From: Bacteroidaceae bacterium
GTDB lineage: Bacteria; Bacteroidota; Bacteroidia; Bacteroidales; Bacteroidaceae
Direction of reading: 5' to 3'
Assembly (NCBI GenBank): GCA_024688885.1
Contig: JAILDV010000013.1
Coordinates: 1-56,753 of the forward strand
DNA length: 56,753 nucleotides
The position numbers and the translations under genes are program-made. This document shows positions 44,289 to 53,947 of this stretch, piece after piece. Numbering within the stretch: position 1 is the stretch's first letter; every line of letters starts with the position of its first letter. The notes beneath the pieces are model-generated. The model saw only the letters and a program-made list of their open reading frames with translations. It was not told the DNA's origin and made no database searches.

Positions 44289-45731
44289 TTAACGGAAGCG
44301 GATTGTTGTTGAACCATAGGAAGTCGAAGCAGGAGTTCCGGCCTTGATGCCTGCCATGAATCCTTCAGACTTGGGGAAGAGGTTCGCTGTGTAGTTGGCA
44401 ATGGCGCGGTTAGCTCTACCGGCACAAGATGGGTCAACAGACTTTGCCTTGTTGCAGATGTCGATGGCAAGACAATAAGGTGCAGTTGCCATGATGTCCT
44501 TGTGGCTACCACTACGTGCCACGATGCTGGCCTTCAGCAGGTATGCACCACCATTGGATGGGTTGTACTGCAGTGTCTTGTTGATGTAGTTGAGACAACC
44601 GCTGGTGTTACCTTTCTTATACAGGAGCGCTGCAACGATGTAGGCATACTTTGCTTTGCTGGCATTGTCGTCAAGCAGTGAGATGGCCTCGTCAAAGTAT
44701 TTGATGGCACCATTGGTGTCGTTTGCCTTCAGGCACTTGGATGCCTTACCGATGGCAGCCTGTGGAGTCTTGTTGATCTGGTAAGAATAATCTGCTGCAA
44801 TGTCATACAAGTCGCTCTTGTCACAGTCGAAGCTTGAGAGGACTTTCAGCACACCTGTCAGATAGTTGTTGTCAGTCTTGTTTGCTTCCACTTTAGGACG
44901 GTAGATCTTGTCGAGTGCTTCACAGTCAGCAGCTCCAGAATTCACGAACAGCTCTTCTGCCTGGTCGTATGGAGGCTGATAGTTGGCGATAATCTTCTCG
45001 GCTGTAGGATCCAGGATTACTTGTTCCACCCACTTTGTTGAATCCTCAGAGTTGGGGTCTGCAGGAATCACCTGAGTCTCATACTCGTTAGCCTGCTGCA
45101 AGAGTCTTCCGCAGATATCGGTCACGAGGAGATAGTCGTTGATGTAGTCTTCACGATACTTTTCGTTGTCAAATTTGTAGCGGGCATCGCTCAATCTCAT
45201 GAAACCGTACAACACAAAACCCTCAGTGTCATTACCAGTGTCGTTGATACCTTCCTTGAACAAGGCATAGGATTTTTCAACATCAGGATTGGGGTTGAAG
45301 AAATAAGAGTCATAAGCCTTGCGGCAGGTGATACCTCCCTTTGAAGACTGGTCTTTCTCAGAAGAGAAGGAGTTCAACTGCTCCATGTACTTCAGACGCT
45401 GGTCGTAGATTTTCATCAGTTTGTCGAAGTACTCTTGCTTCTTCGCTGCATCCGTCTCTTTCTGGATGAGTTGCTCGAACATGTAGGCTCCTTCTTTGTA
45501 GATACGAACCTGAGAAAGTGGAGCCTTCTCAAATACAAATTCCCATGGCTCTACTGCTTCGACGTAGCTCTGGCGCTTGTAAGCCTCCTGATAGAGTGAG
45601 AGGCTGCCGAGCACATCAATAGAGTCTTGTCCATGACCGATTCTGTCGTTCACAGAAGTGCCTTTGAGGTTTTGTGCAGATGCTGCCGTAGCCATGATGG
45701 CAAGGGAGCAAGCAAATAAAATCTTTTTCAT
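44289..45731 (-). CDS. Secreted tetratricopeptide repeat protein
   Basis: The 480-residue protein has a signal peptide (MKKILFACSLAIMATAASAQ) and a helical body with TPR-like repeats, for example ASKCLKANDTNGAIKYFDEAISLL and GCLNYINKTLQYNPSNGGAYLLKASIV (landmarks). No catalytic motif is seen. It probably is a periplasmic scaffold linked to envelope assembly, judging from its position between an outer-membrane beta-barrel gene and lptC. A TAACTTTG -7 box lies at 45782-45789. An alternative ATG lies two codons upstream. Confidence 0.75.
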   Translation of the reverse strand: MKKILFACSLAIMATAASAQNLKGTSVNDRIGHGQDSIDVLGSLSLYQEAYKRQSYVEAVEPWEFVFEKAPLSQVRIYKEGAYMFEQLIQKETDAAKKQEYFDKLMKIYDQRLKYMEQLNSFSSEKDQSSKGGITCRKAYDSYFFNPNPDVEKSYALFKEGINDTGNDTEGFVLYGFMRLSDARYKFDNEKYREDYINDYLLVTDICGRLLQQANEYETQVIPADPNSEDSTKWVEQVILDPTAEKIIANYQPPYDQAEELFVNSGAADCEALDKIYRPKVEANKTDNNYLTGVLKVLSSFDCDKSDLYDIAADYSYQINKTPQAAIGKASKCLKANDTNGAIKYFDEAISLLDDNASKAKYAYIVAALLYKKGNTSGCLNYINKTLQYNPSNGGAYLLKASIVARSGSHKDIMATAPYCLAIDICNKAKSVDPSCAGRANRAIANYTANLFPKSEGFMAGIKAGTPASTSYGSTTIRFR

Positions 45732-45781
45732 AATCATGTATTTTTTAAGTTTCTAATTCCTTGTTTTTATGTTTGATGTTG

Positions 45782-45789
45782 CAAAGTTA
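45782..45789 (-). promoter_or_regulatory. Promoter -7 box of the secreted TPR gene
   Basis: TAACTTTG on the minus strand, 50 nt before the ATG. Confidence 0.55.
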
Positions 45790-45879
45790 GCGAATGAAAA
45801 GCAGATGAAGATGGTTTTTTCCTTATTCTTTGTAGGGAAATATCTATTCAAGATACCGAAATGCCTCCATCGCCTGTTG

Positions 45880-47235
45880 TTATTTGACTTTCAGCTTGTA
45901 GAACCAACGTTCGTTGAAAGTGATGCCAATGCACAAACGGAGGTAGTTCTCGTTGAGGGTTGCCTTCCGCATGGTGGCAGTGTTGAGGTAGGGTATGTTG
46001 GTATGTGTCCATTGCACAGCCAAATTGATTCGGGGGGCAATGTTGTTCCAAGCCGTGTTCTTGTTGGAGATAGGGATGCTGAGACCTGCCGAGACGCCGA
46101 ACTCATTGGGCTTGTCAGTGATGGTGCCTGTGGGGTCAGCCTTAGCGTAGGTCTGTGAGTAATAACCACCGACCTTGTAGGTGCATCGTTTGAAGAATCT
46201 GGAAGCATAAGGGTCAGGTGTCCAGTCAAGACCTGCCGAAATCTTGGTGCGGTCGTTGAGCTGTCCTTTTGTAGAGGTGTAAACATCTGAGATGGTGCTG
46301 GAGGATTCTCCTGTCTGCTGATTGGGGAAACGGCATTCAGACCATTTCTGCAATTCGAAGTCGGCACCCACACGCAGATTGTTGGAATGATAGTATGTCA
46401 CACCTGCTGATACAGCGTGTGGCAATTGGAATGCGTTCTTGATGGTGTCGCTTGTTGACTCCTCAATAGCGGAGGAGTTGAGGGTTTGTGTGGTGCGGGT
46501 TGCTTCGCTGCCCAATTTGTGTCCATAGGTGTATGTGACACCCAACACAACCTTGTCCTTCTTGCTGATGGGCTGGATGAATTGTAAAGCGCCTTGCCAA
46601 CTGTATGTGCCCACCTCGCCTGTGTATGTACGCGCCAGATTGAATGCCGAACTTTCGCTGAACGACATTCGTGCGTTATGTGTGTAATCACCCCAAATGT
46701 AGCGGACATTGAAACCGAGTGAAACTGGGCGGAATGGGCGCCATCCTGTTCCGAAGAACACTTCACGGAGTCCTCCGTCACCATTGAAACTGTAGGATGA
46801 GCTCACATTCTCCGTACCTTCAAGCGTTTCGCCCGATGAGGAGAAGTTGTATTTGATGTTGGTGATGGGCATGATACCAACCGTCATGCCGACATTTTTG
46901 AAGGCACGGAACTGGAAGGCAAAATAGTCAAAACTGCTGTTATGGGCGTTCTGTTGCAGATTGCTCATCTTGTGGTTGCTGTTCTGGAGTGAGATGCCTA
47001 TGTCGAAGAGTGCCGTGAGCGAGTCAACAGCAGAATACGATGCTGGGTTGGCTATATTGATTTCCCGTCCATTGCGGAATCCTTGCGCAACGCCACCCAT
47101 ACCTTTGTTGAAACCCATGGCACGTTCCGATTGGATGCCGAAGCCATAGCGGGAGTAGGGCGTGTTGATGCCATTCTGGGCATAGGTTGCAAGAGCGCAC
47201 GATGCGGCAATGATGGCAAGTGTTAACTTCTTCAT
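45880..47235 (-). CDS. Outer-membrane beta-barrel protein (FadL/PorV-like)
   Basis: The 451-residue protein has a signal peptide (MKKLTLAIIAASCALATYAQ) and alternating amphipathic strands ending in a barrel-type C-terminus. The N-terminus NGINTPYSRYGFGIQSERAMG is characteristic of a Bacteroidetes outer-membrane family related in fold to OmpP1/FadL. It may transport hydrophobic molecules or take part in surface protein export, but its role is not established. The frame extends 69 codons upstream into the helicase 3' region; the signal peptide and the -7 box at 47271-47278 support the inner ATG. Confidence 0.8.
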   Translation of the reverse strand: MKKLTLAIIAASCALATYAQNGINTPYSRYGFGIQSERAMGFNKGMGGVAQGFRNGREINIANPASYSAVDSLTALFDIGISLQNSNHKMSNLQQNAHNSSFDYFAFQFRAFKNVGMTVGIMPITNIKYNFSSSGETLEGTENVSSSYSFNGDGGLREVFFGTGWRPFRPVSLGFNVRYIWGDYTHNARMSFSESSAFNLARTYTGEVGTYSWQGALQFIQPISKKDKVVLGVTYTYGHKLGSEATRTTQTLNSSAIEESTSDTIKNAFQLPHAVSAGVTYYHSNNLRVGADFELQKWSECRFPNQQTGESSSTISDVYTSTKGQLNDRTKISAGLDWTPDPYASRFFKRCTYKVGGYYSQTYAKADPTGTITDKPNEFGVSAGLSIPISNKNTAWNNIAPRINLAVQWTHTNIPYLNTATMRKATLNENYLRLCIGITFNERWFYKLKVK

Positions 47236-47270
47236 TCTAAATATTGGTGATAAACAATTGTTTTCGACTG

Positions 47271-47278
47271 CAAAATTA
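47271..47278 (-). promoter_or_regulatory. Promoter -7 box of the outer-membrane protein gene
   Basis: TAATTTTG on the minus strand fits TAnnTTTG, 35 nt upstream of the ATG at 47235. Confidence 0.5.
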
Positions 47279-47350
47279 ATCCTTTTTATGGAGTTCTCGT
47301 TCTTTATGCGAGTTAAAAAAGTTGAAACACGGCGATTGTGACACGATTGG

Positions 47351-48631
47351 TCACTGCTGGGTGTTGTTTGAGGGCTTGTTTTTGGGTTTTCCGTGCCGTT
47401 TGCCTCCATTGCTCCGTTTGTTGTAACGTCCTTTGCCACCATGTCTGCCGGGAGTGTGACGTCCTTTCGAAGCGTTCTTGCTTATTTCAGGCTTTTCGCC
47501 ACACCCCTCGGGAAGGTCGGGCTTAGGAATCTCTTTCTCGATGAGGTGCTCAATCTTCATCAAGTGCTGCCAATCCTTAGGCGTGACGAGCGTGATGGCT
47601 TGTCCGTCACGATTGGCGCGTGCGGTTCGTCCGATGCGATGCACATAATCTTCAGGGTCACGTGGCACATCGTAGTTGATGACCATCTGGATGTCGTCAA
47701 TATCAATGCCTCGACTCACGATGTCGGTGGCGATGAGGATGCTGATGCGCCTATTTTTGAATGCCAACATGATTTCCTCACGCTCCCGTTGCACCAAGTC
47801 GCTGTGCATGGCTCCTACATTGAAACCTTTACGTTTAAGCATGATGTTCAACTCCTTGACTTTCATCTTGGAAGAGGCAAAGAGAATGACACGGTCAAGT
47901 GTCTTGTCGCTGAGTATTGTCTCAACGATTTTGTCCTTCATGCCATCATGGCAGACGTAGGCGGTTTGCTGAATTTTCTCTGCTGGTTTCGACACGGCAA
48001 TCTTCACCTCCACAGGGTTGTGAAGAATGTTTTGTGCCAGCTTCTGGATGTTTTCAGGCATGGTGGCAGAGAACATGATGGTTTGGCGTTCTTCTGACAG
48101 ATAGGAGGCTATCTTCATGATGTCATCATAGAAGCCCATGTCAAGCATACGGTCAGCCTCATCCAGAATGAAGAACGACACTTTCTTCAAATCAATATGC
48201 CCACCATTCAGGTGGCTGATGAGTCGTCCTGGCGTGGCAATGATGATGTCTGCGCCAAGTTCCAGCCCTTTTCGTTCTTGCTCAAAACGGATGCCATCGT
48301 TTCCGCCATAAACTGCTACAGAAGAAACACCATCGAGGTAGTAACCGAAACCCTCCACCTGCTGGTCAATCTGTTGTGCCAATTCACGCGTGGGAGCCAT
48401 GATGATGCAGTTGACAGAGTCTTGCGGATAGTTGCCATGGCTCAACTCGTCGAGCACGGGCAACAAGTACGCAGCGGTCTTTCCTGTTCCTGTCTGTGCA
48501 ATGCCCATCAAGTCGTGCCCTTCAAGAATCTTGGGAATGGCCTTCTCTTGTATAGGGGTACACTCCTCGAAGTTCATCGCATCGAGAGCGTCCAGTAAAT
48601 CATCAGATATGTTCAGTTCGTCAAAATACAT
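47351..48631 (-). CDS. DEAD-box ATP-dependent RNA helicase
   Basis: The 426-residue protein shows the full helicase set: Q-motif FEECTPIQEKAIP, motif I AQTGTGKT, Ia PTRELAQQ, II LDEADRMLDMGF, III SATMP, IV-V region ATDIVSRGIDI and VI HRIGRTARA. The C-terminus is a basic, Gly/Asn-rich tail (GRHGGKGRYNKRSNGGKRHG) typical of RhlE-like proteins that act in RNA structure remodelling and ribosome assembly. I chose the ATG at 48631; a TTG five codons upstream is also in frame. Confidence 0.93.
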   Translation of the reverse strand: MYFDELNISDDLLDALDAMNFEECTPIQEKAIPKILEGHDLMGIAQTGTGKTAAYLLPVLDELSHGNYPQDSVNCIIMAPTRELAQQIDQQVEGFGYYLDGVSSVAVYGGNDGIRFEQERKGLELGADIIIATPGRLISHLNGGHIDLKKVSFFILDEADRMLDMGFYDDIMKIASYLSEERQTIMFSATMPENIQKLAQNILHNPVEVKIAVSKPAEKIQQTAYVCHDGMKDKIVETILSDKTLDRVILFASSKMKVKELNIMLKRKGFNVGAMHSDLVQREREEIMLAFKNRRISILIATDIVSRGIDIDDIQMVINYDVPRDPEDYVHRIGRTARANRDGQAITLVTPKDWQHLMKIEHLIEKEIPKPDLPEGCGEKPEISKNASKGRHTPGRHGGKGRYNKRSNGGKRHGKPKNKPSNNTQQ

Positions 48632-48680
48632 ATTTTGTAATGTCAATAATCAAATTTATAGTAAACCCTCCGCATGTCCG

Positions 48681-49940
48681 TCATTTTGGTGCCTTCTTAT
48701 AATAGTAGAGAGCGATGGCGGTAAACACGAAGTTCGGAATCCATACCGCGAGTGCTGCAGGGAAGTTGGCATTGATGGCCATACTCGATGTCACCGTTTG
48801 GAACATGATGTAGGCGAGTGTCAAAGCCAAGCCGATACCCAATGCAATACCCATACCGTTCTTCCGTTTTCGTGCTGAAATGGACACACCAATCAAAGTC
48901 AGGATAAAGGTGGCGAAAGAGGTCGCACCACGTTTCCAGTATTCCACTTCAAACTGTTGGATGTTGGAGAATCCTCGTTCCTTCTGACGTTCTATGTACG
49001 TGCTCAACTCTGGGGTTGTCAGCGTCATCTCCATATCGCGCGAAGCCATCAAGTCTTGTGGCTGTATGGGAATGATGGTGTCGAGTTTGTTGCCGCTCTG
49101 TACAATTTCCCGCATGCCCTGCAGGTCACGTGTCTGGTAGCTGGTGATGATCCAGTGGTAAGGCTCATAAGAGAGCGTGTCATATTGGATGGTCATTGCT
49201 TGCAGGTGCTTCACGAGTTTCTTGTCTTCAAACTTGTCAAGCGTGAAGTCAAAACCCATTTTCAGGCTTTCCTCATAACGCCCGAAGTAGGCGATGACAC
49301 CGCTGTCCACTTCCAATTGCACATTGGCGCTGAAATCCTGTCTTCCTCGGTTCTTGTATTTGTTTTCAAATCTCACGCGTTTCACATTTCCCTTTGGAAT
49401 GATATACGAGCCAAGCCCGTAGTTGAGAAGAGCGATGAATGCTGCAGATATCATGTAAGGTCTCACGATGCGCGCAAAACTTGTGCCTGTTGAGAGCATC
49501 GCGATGATTTCCGAGTTGTCTGCCAATTTCGTGGTGAAGAAGATGACGGCGATGAAGACAAACAACTGGCTGAACAGATTGGAATAGAAGGGGATGAAGT
49601 TCAGATAATAGTCGAAGAAGATTTCCTCCATCGGTGCATCATGTTGCAGGAACTTGTCTATGTTCTCATTGAAGTCGAACACGACTGCGATGCTGATAAT
49701 CAGAATGATGGAGAAGAAATAAGTGCCGAGAAACTTGCCGATGATGTAGCGGTCAAGACGGGAGAGAGGCAAGTGGTCAGACAGCCATTTGAACGAAGAC
49801 GACTTCCTTCCCACTCTCGAACGCAGAGAGCGGTGCTGGCTCTTCTTTTTCAGTCCCTTCTTGTAGTCGAGATAGGCTTTGATGTCCTCCTCGTTTCCAC
49901 GCGGAACCAGCTTTCCATTTACTTCTTCTAATATGACCAC
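48681..49940 (-). CDS. LPS export permease, LptF/LptG family
   Basis: This 419-residue inner-membrane permease of the LptBFG lipopolysaccharide transporter has a membrane domain with RLDRYIIGKFLGTYFFSIILIISIAV (helix 1) and EIIAMLSTGTSFARIVRPY. A jellyroll-type periplasmic part follows at ~160-310, then C-terminal helices from FATFILTLIGVSISARKRKNGMGIALGI (landmarks). The start is GTG. No Met occurs before residue ~100, and the first ~58 residues form a charged cytosolic extension before helix 1. It lies 39 nt after tgt in the lon-tgt-lptF/G cluster; which of LptF or LptG it is cannot be told here. Confidence 0.88.
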   Translation of the reverse strand: MVILEEVNGKLVPRGNEEDIKAYLDYKKGLKKKSQHRSLRSRVGRKSSSFKWLSDHLPLSRLDRYIIGKFLGTYFFSIILIISIAVVFDFNENIDKFLQHDAPMEEIFFDYYLNFIPFYSNLFSQLFVFIAVIFFTTKLADNSEIIAMLSTGTSFARIVRPYMISAAFIALLNYGLGSYIIPKGNVKRVRFENKYKNRGRQDFSANVQLEVDSGVIAYFGRYEESLKMGFDFTLDKFEDKKLVKHLQAMTIQYDTLSYEPYHWIITSYQTRDLQGMREIVQSGNKLDTIIPIQPQDLMASRDMEMTLTTPELSTYIERQKERGFSNIQQFEVEYWKRGATSFATFILTLIGVSISARKRKNGMGIALGIGLALTLAYIMFQTVTSSMAINANFPAALAVWIPNFVFTAIALYYYKKAPK

Positions 49941-49979
49941 CTTCTTACCTTCTTGTTAATTATATAATAATGTGTATGC

Positions 49980-51110
49980 CTACAGCCTTCTTCCCAGCTC
50001 TTCCACCATCTTGGCTTTCCACACACAGAAGTCACCCGCCACGATGTGTTGACGTGCTTCACCCACCAACCACAAGTAGAAAGCGAGGTTATGGATGGAA
50101 GCAATCTGCAGTGCCAAGATTTCCTGCGCCTTGAACAAGTGGTGCACATAAGCCTTGGTGTACATCGTGTCCACATAGGAAGTGCCTTCAGGGTCCAATG
50201 GCGAGAAGTCAAAGTCCCACTTTTGGTTGCGCAGATTGATGGTGCCATGCTTTGTGAAGATTTGGGCATTACGTCCGTTTCGTGTGGGCATCACACAGTC
50301 GAACATGTCCACACCTCTCTCAATGGCTTCCAGAATGTTGATGGGAGTGCCAACGCCCATCAGATAGCGAGGCTTCTCCTTCGGCAATATGGCATTGACC
50401 ACCTCAATCATCTCATACATCACATCTGTAGGTTCTCCCACAGCCAAACCTCCGATGGCATTGCCGTCAGCACCTTTCGATGCCACATTCTCTGCTGCCC
50501 GTTCGCGCAAGTCCTTGTAGGTGCATCCTTGCACGATAGGGAAGAGGCTCTGCTGATACCCATATTTCGGTTCTGTCTCATTGAATCGCTGAATGCAACG
50601 ATCCAGCCAACGCTCCGTCAGTTCCAACGATTTCTTGGAGTAGTCAAAATCGCTGGTGCCTGGAGGACACTCGTCGAATGCCATCACAATGTCGGCACCG
50701 ATGGTGCGTTCTATGTCCATCACCTTTTCCGGTGTGAAGAAATGCTTGCTCCCGTCGATATGGCTTCGGAACTCCACACCTTCCTCCTTGATTTTACGGA
50801 TGCCTGCCAACGAAAACACTTGAAAGCCACCGCTGTCAGTCAGCATGGGGCGGTCAAAGCCGTTGAACTTGTGCAGGCCTCCTGCCTTCTCCAGCACTTC
50901 AAGCCCTGGTCGCAAATAGAGGTGATAGGTGTTCCCCAAGATGATTTGCGCCTTGATGTCATCTTTCAGTTCGTGCAGATGCACCGCCTTCACCGAGGCT
51001 TGCGTGCCCACTGGCATGAAGATGGGTGTCTGAATGTCGCCATGATCTGTATGAATCACACCGGCACGCGCATTCGTCTTGGAGTCGTTATGTTCGAGGG
51101 TAAACTTCAT
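49980..51110 (-). CDS. tgt: tRNA-guanine transglycosylase (TGT)
   Basis: TGT exchanges guanine-34 for preQ1 in tRNAs with GUN anticodons. The 376 residues are a TIM barrel with catalytic Asp92 (TDSGGFQVFSL), substrate motif GGLAVGEP and the nucleophile region MFDCVMPTRNGRNAQIF. The zinc site normally CxCxxC before SRAYLHHL is here EGTSYVDTMYTKAYVHHL. All three Cys are replaced (Gly309, Ser311, Asp314), while the HNL histidine is kept. I recall this change from other Bacteroidetes, so it is probably a lineage trait, not damage. The gene overlaps lon by 4 nt (ATGA), so the two are translationally coupled. Confidence 0.95.
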   Translation of the reverse strand: MKFTLEHNDSKTNARAGVIHTDHGDIQTPIFMPVGTQASVKAVHLHELKDDIKAQIILGNTYHLYLRPGLEVLEKAGGLHKFNGFDRPMLTDSGGFQVFSLAGIRKIKEEGVEFRSHIDGSKHFFTPEKVMDIERTIGADIVMAFDECPPGTSDFDYSKKSLELTERWLDRCIQRFNETEPKYGYQQSLFPIVQGCTYKDLRERAAENVASKGADGNAIGGLAVGEPTDVMYEMIEVVNAILPKEKPRYLMGVGTPINILEAIERGVDMFDCVMPTRNGRNAQIFTKHGTINLRNQKWDFDFSPLDPEGTSYVDTMYTKAYVHHLFKAQEILALQIASIHNLAFYLWLVGEARQHIVAGDFCVWKAKMVEELGRRL

Positions 51111-53524
51111 ATCAGGGCAAAATCTAACACATCCTTCACGTTCTCCACATAATGGAACTTCACTCCCTTCACATACTTGGCTGGAATGTCCTCAATGTTC
51201 TTCTTGTTCTCGTGACAGATGAGGATGTCCGTGATGCCGGCACGTTTGGCTGCCAGAATCTTCTCCTTGATGCCGCCTACAGGGAGCACTTTGCCGCGCA
51301 GGGTGATTTCGCCCGTCATGGCGATGTTCTTGCGCACCTTTCTCTTCGTGATGGCACTTGCCAACGAAGTGGCAATCGTGATACCTGCCGATGGACCATC
51401 CTTCGGCGTTGCACCTTCCGGCACATGGATGTGGATGTTGTGGTTCTCGAAGAATTCGGGTGTGATGCCGATGAGGTCGCAGTGCTCTTTCAGATACTGC
51501 AGGGCAATCGTTGCCGACTCCTTCATCACATCGCCCAAATTGCCGGTCAAACCGAGTTTCTCGCCCTTTCCATTGTTGATGGAGGTCTCGATGAAGAGGA
51601 TTTCTCCCCCCACACTTGTCCATGCCAAACCTGTCACCACGCCATAGTAGTCATTGCCTTGATACTTGTCGCGGCTATAGGGTTCTGTGCCGAGATATTC
51701 CTTGATGTCCTCCACTTTCAGTTCACCTTCAGGCAGCACGCCTTCCTTGGCATACTTGAGTGTCACCTTGCGGAGCACCTTGTTGATTTTCTTGTCCAGT
51801 TCACGCACACCCGATTCGCGTGTGTAGTCCTCAATCATCTTCTCGATGGCAGCCTTCGAAATCTTCACACCGCTGTCCTTCATGCCGAGGTTGTCCAATT
51901 CCTTCGGAACAAGATGACGCTTGGCAATCTCAATCTTCTCCTCTGTCAGATAGCCACTCACCTCTATCAACTCCATACGGTCAAGAAGTGGGGCAGGGAT
52001 GGTCGAGATGTTATTGGCAGTGGCGATGAACATCACCTTGGAGAGGTCATAATCCGTGTCGAGATAGTTGTCGTGGAATGCCACGTTCTGTTCAGGGTCG
52101 AGCACTTCGAGCAGGGCAGAGGCTGGGTCGCCCTGGTTGGTGTTCTGCGTCACCTTGTCGATTTCGTCGAGGATGAACACAGGGTTGCTGCTGCCCGCCT
52201 TCTTGATGTTCTTCACAATCTGTCCTGCCATGGCTCCCACATAGGTGCGGCGATGACCACGAATCTCAGCCTCATCGTGCAGACCACCCAACGACATTCT
52301 CACATATTTCCTCTTCATCGCCTTGGCAATGCTCTTTCCCAACGAAGTCTTTCCCACTCCTGGAGGGCCATATAGACAAAGGATGGGGCTCTTGAAGTCG
52401 CCTCTCATCTTTAGCACCGCCAAGTGCTCTATGATGCGTTCCTTCACCTTCTCCATGCCATAGTGATCCTTGTTCAGCACCTTTTCGGCATTGTTCAGGT
52501 TGAGGTTGTCCTTGGTCACTTCTCCCCATGGCAGTTCCAGCATTGTCTGTGCCCATGAATATTCCGTCTGATAGTCAGGTGTGTGGCTGCTCATGTGCGA
52601 CATCTTGTCGAGTGTGTCTTCAAACACCTTGGCAGTCGCTTCGCTCCATTTTTTCTTTTTGCCCTGCTCACGCATCTGGCTAATCTCGTCTTCACCCTTT
52701 TCGCCCAGCTCTTCCTGAATGGTTTCCATCTCCTGGCGCAAGAAGTACTCCTTGTGCTGCTTGTCAAGCTCTTCGCGGGTGCGCATTTGAAGATCCATCT
52801 TCAGGGTGACATATTGGTACTCACGTTGCAAGATGCCCAGCAGACGGTAGGCACGGTCAAACAGGTCATTCTCCTCCAACAGGACGATGCGCTCCTTGTT
52901 GCTGATGTTCAGGTTGCAGCAGATAAAGTTGACGATGAGCGTGCGGTCAGCAATGTTGTTGAGCGCAAATGCCGAACCGATGGTTTGTTCGCTGCTGCGC
53001 ATCAGTTTGATAGCTGTCTCGCGGCATGCATCCACCACTGCCATGTATTCGCGGTTGCCTCGTGCAGGCACCGTCTCGGGATAGTTGTCCACGCGTCCCA
53101 TATTGTAGGCACCGCTCCATTCCATCTCTATCAGCTTCACACGGGTGTAGCCCTGAATGAGGGCGGTGCGGCTACCGTCAGGCAGTTTGATGATTTTCTG
53201 CACCTTGCCAATCACTCCTGTATGATAAAGCTGGTCGTAATCGGGTTCATCTGTCGAGTCGTCCACTTGTGTGAACACGGCAATCGCCATATCCTTTTTC
53301 TGCGCCTCTTTCAGCAACTTCAGCGATGAATCCCTGCCAATGGAAATCGGAACCATCGTTTCAGGGAACAGCATCACGCCACGCAAGGGCAGAACGGGGA
53401 TGAGGTTGTCTGGCGACACCTCTTGCTCTATGTTTCCCTTGATGGGGTTGTCAATGCTTGTGATGAAACTGATTTTGCCTTCCACTGGCCCTTCGTCAAT
53501 TATCTCGTCAAAATTGAAATCCAT
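51107..53524 (-). CDS. lon: ATP-dependent protease Lon
   Basis: This cytosolic AAA+ serine protease has 805 residues: an N-terminal LAN domain (~40-250, [20 protein letters not shown]) and a coiled-coil helical part. The AAA+ module has Walker [16 protein letters not shown] and Walker [10 protein letters not shown], and the C-terminal protease domain has catalytic Ser712 (DGPSAGI) and Lys755 (GGIKEK). It degrades damaged and regulatory proteins. It is the first gene of lon-tgt-lptF/G. A -7 box lies at 53583-53590; no heat-shock-type promoter was recognised. Confidence 0.97.
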   Translation of the reverse strand: MDFNFDEIIDEGPVEGKISFITSIDNPIKGNIEQEVSPDNLIPVLPLRGVMLFPETMVPISIGRDSSLKLLKEAQKKDMAIAVFTQVDDSTDEPDYDQLYHTGVIGKVQKIIKLPDGSRTALIQGYTRVKLIEMEWSGAYNMGRVDNYPETVPARGNREYMAVVDACRETAIKLMRSSEQTIGSAFALNNIADRTLIVNFICCNLNISNKERIVLLEENDLFDRAYRLLGILQREYQYVTLKMDLQMRTREELDKQHKEYFLRQEMETIQEELGEKGEDEISQMREQGKKKKWSEATAKVFEDTLDKMSHMSSHTPDYQTEYSWAQTMLELPWGEVTKDNLNLNNAEKVLNKDHYGMEKVKERIIEHLAVLKMRGDFKSPILCLYGPPGVGKTSLGKSIAKAMKRKYVRMSLGGLHDEAEIRGHRRTYVGAMAGQIVKNIKKAGSSNPVFILDEIDKVTQNTNQGDPASALLEVLDPEQNVAFHDNYLDTDYDLSKVMFIATANNISTIPAPLLDRMELIEVSGYLTEEKIEIAKRHLVPKELDNLGMKDSGVKISKAAIEKMIEDYTRESGVRELDKKINKVLRKVTLKYAKEGVLPEGELKVEDIKEYLGTEPYSRDKYQGNDYYGVVTGLAWTSVGGEILFIETSINNGKGEKLGLTGNLGDVMKESATIALQYLKEHCDLIGITPEFFENHNIHIHVPEGATPKDGPSAGITIATSLASAITKRKVRKNIAMTGEITLRGKVLPVGGIKEKILAAKRAGITDILICHENKKNIEDIPAKYVKGVKFHYVENVKDVLDFALI

Positions 53525-53582
53525 CTTAATCCTTCTTGTTGTTTTTTTTCTCTTAATCTATTATCCTCTATTAAAACGGGTG

Positions 53583-53590
53583 CAAAGTTA
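53583..53590 (-). promoter_or_regulatory. Promoter -7 box of lon
   Basis: TAACTTTG on the minus strand, 58 nt before the ATG. Confidence 0.65.
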
Positions 53591-53733
53591 CGAATTTTTT
53601 TTCACACCTCTATTATTTATAATGTGAAACATTCAAAAAAAAGTATTGCACATGTCACTTCATCCCTTTCCATAAATCTTTCCATAAATGATTCCTCCCG
53701 TTCTCCATTTTCAAACACACTTCCTCCTCGTCG

Positions 53734-53825
53734 TGATGCTCATATCCACAAAAAGATGACGCCCACACCCATTTTATCATGACGCTCATACTCGTTTTGT
53801 TGTGACGCTCACTTCCGTTATGTTT
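53734..53825 (+). repeat. 4 x 23-bp tandem repeat
   Basis: Units start TGATGCTCATATCC (53734), TGACGCCCACACCC (53757), TGACGCTCATACTC (53780) and TGACGCTCACTTCC (53803), exactly 23 bp apart. The first half is conserved and the second half is more variable (e.g. GTTTTGTTG). Confidence 0.85.
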
Positions 53826-53902
53826 TCAAAGTTGCAAAAAATATTTTCAAAGTTTGAAAATTATTTTTGAAACTTGCAAAATTTTTTTTGAAACTTTGAA
53901 AA
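53823..53902. repeat. 4 x 21-bp array of 17-bp quasi-palindromes upstream of the HU-like gene
   Basis: TTTTCAAAGTTGCAAAA (53823), TTTTCAAAGTTTGAAAA (53844), TTTTGAAACTTGCAAAA (53865) and TTTTGAAACTTTGAAAA (53886) are spaced exactly 21 bp, two helical turns. Units 2 and 4 are near-perfect palindromes. The array ends 37 bp upstream of the -7 box of the next gene. Confidence 0.88.
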
Positions 53903-53939
53903 TATTATAGAAACGTAAGGCTAATTCAAATGAATATGC

Positions 53940-53947
53940 TATCTTTG
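53940..53947 (+). promoter_or_regulatory. Promoter -7 box of the HU-like gene
   Basis: TATCTTTG fits TAnnTTTG, 45 nt before the ATG. No -33 TTTG is seen at normal spacing. Confidence 0.6.

Noticed and set aside
50046-51152. 368-residue open frame antisense to tgt
   Set aside because: Shadow frame; the tgt motifs on the minus strand are clear.
51152-52375. 407-residue open frame antisense to lon
   Set aside because: Shadow of a well-conserved gene; no family features.
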